DNA from: JAVBLV01 sp031553195
GTDB lineage: Bacteria > Bacteroidota > Bacteroidia > Bacteroidales > P3
NCBI GenBank assembly: GCA_031553195.1
Contig: JAVBLV010000097.1
Coordinates: 1-8,366 of the forward strand
DNA: 8,366 nucleotides
Reading direction: 5' to 3'
The notes under the pieces were generated by a model. The model had not been told where the DNA came from, ran no database searches, and saw only the letters and a program-made list of their open reading frames with translations. The position numbers and the translations under genes were made by a program. Within the stretch, counting starts at the first letter, position 1. Each line of letters opens with the position of its first letter. Positions 1 through 4,387 of the stretch are shown here, one piece after another.

Positions 1-40
1 TCTGCTCAAAAAGGAACCGTATGTATATTGACTTCTTCAT
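1..40 (-). CDS. 5' end of an unidentified gene, cut by the window edge
   Basis: An ATG at 40-38 opens a frame that runs off the left edge and reads MKKSIYIRFLFEQ. Thirteen codons are too few to name a product. The start is supported mainly by the good Bacteroidota-type promoter at 142-112, whose expected transcription start near position 105 would give a leader of about 65 nt. The same frame is also open upstream to an ATG at 97-95, which would add 19 residues but leave a leader of under 10 nt, so I prefer the shorter start. There is no Shine-Dalgarno sequence, which is normal in this phylum. Whether it is a real gene depends on sequence outside the window. Confidence 0.4.
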   Translation of the reverse strand, partial: MKKSIYIRFLFEQ

Positions 41-111
41 GGCGGCCGGATTAGATAATTGTAAACAAAACACCGGATATCCTATAACCTGCAACATTTG
101 TTTGTATCAGG

Positions 112-142
112 CAAATGTACGAATAAAATAATTCCAAACAAA
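112..142 (-). promoter_or_regulatory. Bacteroidota-type promoter for the left-edge gene
   Basis: Read on the minus strand, TTTG at 142-139 is followed after exactly 19 nt by TACATTTG at 119-112. This fits the known primary-sigma consensus of Bacteroidota (TTTG at -33, TAnnTTTG at -7, about 19-21 nt apart). Transcription would start near 105 and run left into the partial gene at 40. It is the best complete promoter match in the window. Confidence 0.6.
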
Positions 143-240
143 TTAAATTCTATAATAATAAGAAAAAAATATTTTAATTTTTATTAAAACAACATCCGTA
201 TTATTGAGGAGAGGGGAATGGCATATTTGCCGCTTTTGAG

Positions 241-394
241 GAAAATATTCGTTATGGAAGCAACGAGTATTCGTCAATCCGGTCGCAAATACTCGTGGAG
301 GGCGGCGCTGAATATCCGGAAAGAAAGTTGCGAATATTCGGAATAGGTGGAACTGAATATTCAGAAAGAAAGTCGCAAATATTCGGAGACAACT
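241..394. repeat. Degenerate 45-bp tandem repeat, about 3.5 copies
   Basis: Units lie at 241-284, 285-329, 330-374 and a partial one at 375-394. Each has a 25-bp half starting like GCAAATATTCGG and a 20-bp half like GAATATTCAGAAAGAAAGTC. The last two full units are most alike; the first is the most diverged. Because 45 is divisible by three, several frames stay open across the repeat: the minus strand shows a 15-residue period (RIFATFFLN, RIFATFFPD, RVFATGLTN) and the plus strand shows EYPERKLRIFG then EYSERKSQIFG. I treat these open frames as a by-product of the period, not as genes. Confidence 0.75.
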
Positions 395-454
395 CTCAAA
401 AAATACCCATTGCCATAAAGATAAATATCTCCCGGCAATGGGTATTTTTTGAGA
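394..454. terminator. Long perfect hairpin, likely terminator of the kinase-like gene
   Basis: Bases 394-414 are exactly complementary to 434-454, giving a 21-bp uninterrupted stem around a 19-nt loop. One arm contains CAAAAAATACCC and the other GGGTATTTTTTG, so transcription in either direction ends with a run of six U residues after a GC-containing stem. It lies 34 bp past the stop codon of the minus-strand gene at 489-1118, the right place for an intrinsic terminator. The U run is inside the stem, so an RNA-processing or attenuator role is also possible. Confidence 0.8.
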
Positions 455-488
455 AGCTTTTAATGGAAGGCATACCGTACTTGTAAAC

Positions 489-1118
489 TTATTTCCCCCA
501 CTTCTTTTCGGCAAAACGCCGGATAAAATCAATCGTATCCTCTATTCCTAAAGTCGACGAGTTAATACAAAGATCATATGAAGAAGACATCCCCCAAATT
601 TTTTCCGTATGAAAATTGTAATAAGAGGTTCGTTGCTTATCCATCTTCTCAATGTGTTTCCTTAACTTTTCAACCGGAAGTTTTTCTTCTTTGGAAACTC
701 TTTTGATACGGTCGTCCATATCGGCGCAAATGAAAACTTTCACGCAGTTGGGATTGTCGCGCAAAATATAATCGGCGCAACGGCCAATGAAAATACAAGA
801 TTTTTCGTCCGCTAGTTTCCGAATCACTTTACTCTGCATTTCAAACAGGTTTTCATCGGTTAGGTAGTTATTAAAATAATAAAATCCTTCAGGGAAATAG
901 GGGAAATTCATTTCCGGAATTCCACTGAAAAGTTTAAAGGTTTTCCTTTCATCCGTTTCTTCAAAAAATTCTTTTGCAATTCCGGTTTCTTTAGCTACAA
1001 TACTTAACAATTCCTTATCATAGCAAGGAACATCCAGTTGTTTAGCCAATTCTTTTGCAATTGACTTACCGCCGCTTCCTATTTGGCGTCCAATGGTTAT
1101 AATACGCGTGTTTTTCAT
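489..1118 (-). CDS. Cytidylate kinase-like P-loop family protein
   Basis: The 209-residue product fits the cytidylate-kinase-like family (Pfam PF13189, Cytidylate_kin2), cytoplasmic NTP-dependent proteins related to CMP kinase whose substrate is mostly unproven. Visible motifs are the N-terminal P-loop GRQIGSGGKSIA at 10-21; the alpha/beta stretch LDVPCYDKELL at 28-38; SCIFIGRCADYIL at 107-119, a family hallmark; a lid-like DKQRTSYY at 160-167 with the conserved Arg and paired Tyr; and YDLCINSS at 181-188. Length is typical and the frame is intact. The ATG at 1118-1116 is directly in front of the P-loop strand, so the start is secure. No promoter box or Shine-Dalgarno sequence is recognisable upstream. 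The gene stands alone between the hairpin at 394-454 and the terminator at 1372-1420. True CMP kinase (Cmk) is longer and carries a distinct NMP-binding domain, so I give no symbol. Confidence 0.85.
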   Translation of the reverse strand: MKNTRIITIGRQIGSGGKSIAKELAKQLDVPCYDKELLSIVAKETGIAKEFFEETDERKTFKLFSGIPEMNFPYFPEGFYYFNNYLTDENLFEMQSKVIRKLADEKSCIFIGRCADYILRDNPNCVKVFICADMDDRIKRVSKEEKLPVEKLRKHIEKMDKQRTSYYNFHTEKIWGMSSSYDLCINSSTLGIEDTIDFIRRFAEKKWGK

Positions 1119-1371
1119 GGCAGTTCGTTTTTAGTTTTATATTAAGGGTTATGATTTTATCCATTGGTTGGTGTGAGTATTTATCTATTTCGCGTTTGGA
1201 AATAAATATGGAGATTTAAATTATCAACAAGTCAACGGCTGTATTTGTTCAAATTGTTTTCGTGAGAAAATATAAAAACATCTTATCCGGAAGATCGACA
1301 ATAAATGTGAAAAGTGATTTTTTCAATTATATTCCTGCCCGGATTAATAAAAGTTGGTTCCCTCCCTGTTT
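1119..1371. other. Intergenic spacer with little recognisable content
   Basis: AT-rich stretch upstream of the kinase-like gene. I find no open frame of note and no TAnnTTTG box facing the gene. The only structure is a weak 5-bp hairpin (ATCTT at 1280-1284, AAGAT at 1291-1295). The kinase-like gene presumably has a promoter here that departs from the consensus. Confidence 0.5.
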
Positions 1372-1420
1372 AAAAAATACGGCGTCTACATTTTATCCAT
1401 TATGCAGACGCCGTTTCTTT
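1372..1420. terminator. Intrinsic terminator, bidirectional in form
   Basis: ACGGCGTCT at 1379-1387 pairs perfectly with AGACGCCGT at 1406-1414 around an 18-nt loop. On the minus strand the stem is followed by a U-run from the A tract at 1377-1372; on the plus strand it is followed by TTTCTTTT. It lies 28 bp past the stop codon of the beta-barrel gene at 1443-2108 and should end that transcript, isolating it from the kinase-like gene. Confidence 0.85.
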
Positions 1421-1442
1421 TATATTTTTCAATTCAATTAAT

Positions 1443-2108
1443 TTAATCGTCCTTCAAATTAAACGTATACCCTAAGCTGAACATAATTACGCCGTTCGAT
1501 CCCATAAAAGTCCGCTGTTCATTAAGCACAAGGAAACTATAGTCGTAGTTGAAATGGAATGAAAATTCTCGCCATTTAAAACCAACGCCCATTATTGCGC
1601 CTATATCAAAATGTTTGAAACCGTTCGTACTATTAAAGGTTTCGAAAGTGTGGCTGGAGTTGTAAGGCGCTCCCGGGGGTTGTTCTTTGTAATAAGTTGT
1701 GTCTGTTTGCGTTTTTCCGCCTACTCCATAGCTAAAGGCAGGGCCTATATTAAGAAGTAAAAAACCGTTTTCCATCACCGGAATGCGCAACGAAGCCAAA
1801 ATAGGAAGTTCCAGGTAATAAGAATTAAAATTATCTGTAGTTACATATCCGTTTGAATATTCTTCCGGGACTTTAACGGTAGATTTGCATCCTTTTTGCG
1901 AAACATAAAGTCCGCTTTCCAAATAAAAATAATCGTTAATATCAAAATCAACAATGGCTCCGGCATGGAAACCCATTTTGGACTCCGCCATAATATAATC
2001 GTTGATTGTCGATATATTTAACCCTGCCCGCAATCCAATTCCGCTGAATTGGGCCTGAGCAGATATGCATATGAATAAAGCTACAAATAAGATTAATACT
2101 TTTCTCAT
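1443..2108 (-). CDS. PorT-family outer-membrane beta-barrel protein
   Basis: A 221-residue secreted protein of the Bacteroidota outer-membrane beta-barrel type (Pfam PF13568-like). It opens with a signal peptide, MRKVLILFVALFICISAQAQ, with probable cleavage after the AQA at 17-19. The mature part has alternating-hydrophobic, aromatic-rich strands typical of small barrels: GIGLRAGLNISTIND, FHAGAIVDFDI, YFYLESGLYVSQKG, YLELPILASLRIP, FLLLNIGPAFSYGVGG, FDIGAIMGVGFKW, and a C-terminal strand VIMFSLGYTFNL. The frame extends upstream to an ATG at 2138, but that start falls inside the apparent -7 box (2143-2136) and would put ten polar residues before the signal peptide, so I use the ATG at 2108. 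The ligand is unknown; PorT relatives have been linked to type IX secretion and gingipain maturation, but this broad family is diverse and no such role can be assigned here. The gene follows the OmpA-type lipoprotein by 89 bp. Confidence 0.85.
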   Translation of the reverse strand: MRKVLILFVALFICISAQAQFSGIGLRAGLNISTINDYIMAESKMGFHAGAIVDFDINDYFYLESGLYVSQKGCKSTVKVPEEYSNGYVTTDNFNSYYLELPILASLRIPVMENGFLLLNIGPAFSYGVGGKTQTDTTYYKEQPPGAPYNSSHTFETFNSTNGFKHFDIGAIMGVGFKWREFSFHFNYDYSFLVLNEQRTFMGSNGVIMFSLGYTFNLKDD

Positions 2109-2135
2109 AGAGCAATGATTTGTTTTAGAAGGAAG

Positions 2136-2143
2136 CAAAGTTA
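2136..2143 (-). promoter_or_regulatory. -7 box of the beta-barrel gene
   Basis: The minus strand reads TAACTTTG, an exact TAnnTTTG match, 27 bp before the ATG at 2108. A transcription start near 2129 would leave a leader of about 20 nt. There is no TTTG at the usual 19-21 nt upstream; the nearest TTG (2157-2155) is only 11 nt away, so the match is partial. Confidence 0.45.
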
Positions 2144-2197
2144 CTGTTTTTTTTCAATTTATGATGCTTTTACGCGTCGGTTTTTTTAAAACTACGC

Positions 2198-3136
2198 TTA
2201 GTCTTTCAGAATGGTAAACAATTCGTCTAATTTAGGCGTTAAAATAATTTCGGTTCTGCGATTCTTTGCTTTATTCTCGACCGAATTATTCTCTTGCACA
2301 GGCAAAAATTCTCCTCTTCCGCTGGCGCTTATTCTTTTAGGATCTATCTGGCTGTCTGATAAAAGCATTTTTACAACCGAAGTCGAACGCATGACGCTTA
2401 AATCCCAGTTATCTTTTACGTCGTTTCTTCCCTTATAAGGAACATTGTCGGTATGGCCTTCAATCATTACGTTAATATCCGGATTGCTTTCCAATACTTT
2501 TGCTACTTCTTTCAAGGCTTTTTTCCCTTCGGCAGCTATTTCCCAACTGCCCGAAGCAAACAATAATTTTTCTTCCATTGATACGTATACTTTCCCATTT
2601 TTGACGTATATGCTGAGACCTTTTCCTTCAAACCCTAACAAAGCGTCGGTGATTTTCTTTTTTAACTGTTCGGTTTCTTTCTCTTTGCTTGAAAGAATAT
2701 TTTCCAATTCCGTCAATCTTTTTTCTTTTTCGGATAATTCGGCGGAACGTTTTTCCAATTCTTTCGAAGCCGCTAAATACTCATCCCTTGCTTTTTCAAG
2801 ATCAACATTTTTCCCTTTCAGTTGATTTTTATAAAGTTCCTGCATTTTGGAAAATTCGTCCTGCAAAGTAGAATAACTATCTTGCGTACTGCTTAAGTCC
2901 GTGAGCAATTTTGCATTTTCGCCGGTTAAATCGGTTATTTTCTCGCTTGCCGAATTGAGTTTGTTTTGCAGAGAAGCGTTTTCCTCTTTTAATGCGCTCC
3001 GTTCTTTATCACAATTGTTCAATCGGCTTTGAACGCCGCGTTCCCGCGCTTCCAATTCGCTGTATTTTTTTGAACTAACGCAAGACGCCAACGTAAAACA
3101 AATAATAAATAATAATAAGACATTTCTTCGTTTCAT
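2198..3136 (-). CDS. OmpA-domain lipoprotein with long coiled coil
   Basis: This 312-residue protein should be anchored in the outer membrane by lipid and bind peptidoglycan in the periplasm. Residues 1-18 form a lipoprotein signal with lipobox LASC, Cys19 being the lipidated residue. Residues about 23-165 are charged and heptad-like (KEENASLQNKL, EKRSAELSEKEKRL), predicting a long coiled coil that would act as a spacer or oligomerise. Residues about 172-300 form an OmpA C-terminal domain (PF00691): FASGSWEI at 193-200, IEGHTDNVPY at 225-234, NWDLSVMRS at 243-251 with Asp245 and Arg250 at the positions that bind diaminopimelate in OmpA, GRGEFLPV at 273-280, and NRRTEIIL at 292-299. The short tail after 300 is not part of the fold. 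There is no N-terminal beta barrel, so it is not a classical OmpA; it resembles Pal or MotB-like anchors with an added coil. The start has a rare Shine-Dalgarno-like sequence and lies 13 bp after xth. Confidence 0.9.
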   Translation of the reverse strand: MKRRNVLLLFIICFTLASCVSSKKYSELEARERGVQSRLNNCDKERSALKEENASLQNKLNSASEKITDLTGENAKLLTDLSSTQDSYSTLQDEFSKMQELYKNQLKGKNVDLEKARDEYLAASKELEKRSAELSEKEKRLTELENILSSKEKETEQLKKKITDALLGFEGKGLSIYVKNGKVYVSMEEKLLFASGSWEIAAEGKKALKEVAKVLESNPDINVMIEGHTDNVPYKGRNDVKDNWDLSVMRSTSVVKMLLSDSQIDPKRISASGRGEFLPVQENNSVENKAKNRRTEIILTPKLDELFTILKD

Positions 3137-3141
3137 ATTAT

Positions 3142-3150
3142 CTTCCTTTC
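3142..3150 (-). promoter_or_regulatory. Shine-Dalgarno-like site of the OmpA lipoprotein gene
   Basis: The minus strand reads GAAAGGAAG, starting at the last base of the xth stop codon and ending 5 nt before the ATG at 3136. Such a site is uncommon in this window. Its contact with the upstream stop codon suggests the downstream gene is translated by ribosomes terminating on xth. Confidence 0.55.
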
Positions 3151-3938
3151 TATAAACGGATTTTGTTAAGGTTATTAAAAGATATATTTAGTACGGTAGG
3201 ACAATGATCGGAATGATAGGCTTGGGGCAGAATGGCGGCCGACTCCAAACAATTTTCCAAGGGTTTGGCCGCCATAATATAATCGATTCTCCATCCTTTA
3301 TTCTTTTCGCGCGCGTTAGCCCGGAAACTCCACCATGTGTAATTGTGCGGCTCTTTGTTGAAATAACGGAAGGTGTCGATAAATCCGCTATTGATAAATT
3401 GATCTATCCATTCGCGTTCTTCGGGCAAAAATCCGGTATGGGTTGCATTTCGTATAGGGTCGTGGATATCAATAGGGCGGTGGCAGATGTTATAATCTCC
3501 GCAAATAATCAAATTCGGACGTTCCTTCTTCAACTCATTGATATAATTTTGGAAAAAAGACAGCCACTCCATTTTAAAACCTTGCCGTTCTTCGCCGCTT
3601 GTCCCCGAAGGATGATATACGCTAATAACCGAAACATCTCCGTAGTCGGCGCGTAAAAAACGTCCTTCGCAATCGTACAAAGGATTATTGACGCCTTTTA
3701 AAACCCGATCAGGTTTAATCTTACTTAAAATAGCCACTCCGCTATATCCTTTTTTCTGTGCAGGAAACCAGAAGGTTTCATAACCCAATGTTAAAAATTC
3801 AAGAATGGGAATTTGTTCCTCTTGCGCTTTTATTTCCTGAAAACAAACAATATCCGCGTCAACGGCTTTGAGCCATTCCATAAGACCTCTTCCGATAGCT
3901 GCGCGGATTCCGTTTACATTGTATGAAATAATCTTCAT
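3150..3938 (-). CDS. xth: Exodeoxyribonuclease III (AP endonuclease)
   Basis: A 262-residue member of the exonuclease III / AP endonuclease branch of the endonuclease-exonuclease-phosphatase fold (PF03372). The family cuts DNA 5' to abasic sites and degrades 3' ends in base-excision repair, using Mg2+. All expected active-site blocks are present: SYNVNGIRA at 5-13; CFQEIKAQ at 32-39 with metal-binding Glu35; SVYHPSG at 106-112 with Tyr108; ICGDYNICH at 145-153 with Asp148 and Asn150; YTWWSFRANAREKNKGWRID at 200-219 with Asp219; and YHSDHCP at 241-247 with the Asp244-His245 pair. Length matches the bacterial family (E. coli about 268). The fold begins at residue 2, so the start is firm. It heads an operon with the OmpA lipoprotein 13 bp downstream, a pairing with no obvious functional logic. 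Its upstream region is unusual: the start codon lies inside one copy of a 12-bp direct repeat, 17 bp from a palindromic element. Confidence 0.95.
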   Translation of the reverse strand: MKIISYNVNGIRAAIGRGLMEWLKAVDADIVCFQEIKAQEEQIPILEFLTLGYETFWFPAQKKGYSGVAILSKIKPDRVLKGVNNPLYDCEGRFLRADYGDVSVISVYHPSGTSGEERQGFKMEWLSFFQNYINELKKERPNLIICGDYNICHRPIDIHDPIRNATHTGFLPEEREWIDQFINSGFIDTFRYFNKEPHNYTWWSFRANAREKNKGWRIDYIMAAKPLENCLESAAILPQAYHSDHCPTVLNISFNNLNKIRL

Positions 3939-3955
3939 GTGTTTAAAATTTATAA

Positions 3956-3988
3956 GCCCCTCTAAATCTCCCCAAAGGGGAGACTTAG
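3956..3988. repeat. Palindromic intergenic repeat, copy 1
   Basis: The block begins GCCCCTCTAAATC and ends GACTTAG. Its core is a hairpin, TCTCCCC at 3967-3973 and GGGGAGA at 3977-3983 with loop AAA. It ends 17 bp before the xth start codon. The same block, with one base pair fewer in the stem, recurs at 7843-7871 before purB. From memory this CCCCTAAATC / GGGGACTT motif is a common dispersed repeat in Bacteroidota; I could not search to confirm it. Confidence 0.7.
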
Positions 3989-4002
3989 CTGACGCATGCC
4001 TT

Positions 4003-4039
4003 TAATCATTCACTTTGGAGCGCCAAAGGCTCATGATTA
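4003..4039. other. Two-step hairpin next to palindromic repeat copy 1
   Basis: TAATCAT (4003-4009) pairs with ATGATTA (4033-4039), and inside it CTTTGG (4013-4018) pairs with CCAAAG (4023-4028) around loop AGCG, with a 3/4-nt internal loop between the stems. An alternative stem, CATGA (4032-4036) with TCATG (4042-4046), would compete with the outer one. It probably belongs to the same inserted element. It is too far (about 350 bp) from the ABC exporter stop to be its obvious terminator. Confidence 0.5.
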
Positions 4040-4122
4040 TTTCATGTGTTTATTTTTATTTGATGGCCTCGTCAGGGTGCAACTCTAAGTAATACAATGA
4101 TTTATAATCAGTTTGATTTATT

Positions 4123-4170
4123 GAATGATTGAATAATCGAATAATCGAATAATCGAATAATTGAATGCTC
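4123..4170. repeat. Octamer tandem repeat, six copies of GAATAATC
   Basis: Six consecutive 8-bp units run without gaps: GAATGATT, then three exact GAATAATC, then GAATAATT and GAATGCTC. The interior units are identical and the edge units have decayed, as expected for a slippage repeat. It lies between the candidate inserted element and the heptamer array, in the spacer upstream of xth. The unit is not a multiple of three and no gene is read through it. Confidence 0.85.
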
Positions 4171-4193
4171 GCTATTTCCTATTCCCTTATTTT

Positions 4194-4305
4194 CATTCCT
4201 CATTCCTCATTCCTCATTCCCCATTCCCCATTCCTCATTCCTCATTCCTCATTCCTCATTCCCCATTCCTCATTCCTCATTCCTCATTCCTCATTCCTCA
4301 TTCTC
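4194..4305. repeat. Heptamer tandem array, 15 CATTCCY units plus one degenerate
   Basis: Fifteen contiguous 7-bp units (4194-4298) are CATTCCT except units 4, 5 and 10, which are CATTCCC; a sixteenth (4299-4305) is CATTCTC. On the minus strand, the sense of all genes, this is (AGGAATG)n. The spurious plus-strand frame across it reads SFLIPHS over and over and is not a gene. Such arrays change length by slippage, so this is a likely variable locus between strains. It lies downstream of a possible xth promoter (4350-4318), so it may be transcribed in the xth leader. Confidence 0.95.
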
Positions 4306-4317
4306 CACTTTATCCGG

Positions 4318-4350
4318 CAAAATTACGCTTTTTGGACTTAATGGAAGCAA
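4318..4350 (-). promoter_or_regulatory. Possible promoter for xth-ompA operon
   Basis: The minus strand has TAATTTTG at 4325-4318, an exact TAnnTTTG match, with TTG at 4350-4348, 22 nt upstream, slightly wider than the usual spacing. It is the only such box facing xth in the spacer. Use of it would give a leader of roughly 370 nt carrying the heptamer array, the octamer array and both hairpins. Confidence 0.35.
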
Positions 4351-4387
4351 TTTAATAAGAAATGATAAATGGATTTTTAAACATTCT

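Larger units (their letters stand above)
3934..4052. mobile_element. Candidate 95-bp miniature element with 12-bp flanking duplication
   Basis: TTCATGTGTTTA occurs exactly at 3934-3945 and again at 4041-4052. The 95 bp between them (3946-4040) hold two adjacent hairpins (3967-3983 and 4003-4039), one of them a repeat found again upstream of purB. An exact 12-bp repeat this close is hard to get by chance and looks like a target-site duplication left by insertion of a small non-coding element. The near copy contains the xth ATG, so the gene kept its start codon; the far copy keeps a relic ATG followed by AAA TAA on the minus strand. There is no transposase in the window, and no clear terminal inverted repeats are seen, so local duplication by slippage is the alternative. 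Confidence 0.4.

Noticed and set aside
218..346. Plus-strand 42-codon ORF with AGGAG six bases before its ATG
   Set aside because: The purine-rich leader is attractive, but there is no promoter box, it runs into the degenerate repeat, and Bacteroidota rarely depend on such sites. The peptide resembles nothing I know.
143..532. 129-codon minus-strand open frame over the left spacer
   Set aside because: It overlaps the end of the kinase-like gene in another frame, crosses the terminator hairpin, and its repetitive residues come from the 45-bp repeat period.
2445..2825. 126-codon plus-strand frame opposite the OmpA lipoprotein gene
   Set aside because: It is antisense to a well-supported coiled-coil and OmpA gene; the open frame follows from that gene's codon use.
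4123..4305. Possible CRISPR array
   Set aside because: Units of 7 and 8 bp are contiguous with no spacers, so these are microsatellites.
4161..4355. 64-codon plus-strand ORF reading SFLIPHS repeats
   Set aside because: It is the heptamer microsatellite translated; purely a product of the repeat, on the strand opposite to all genes.
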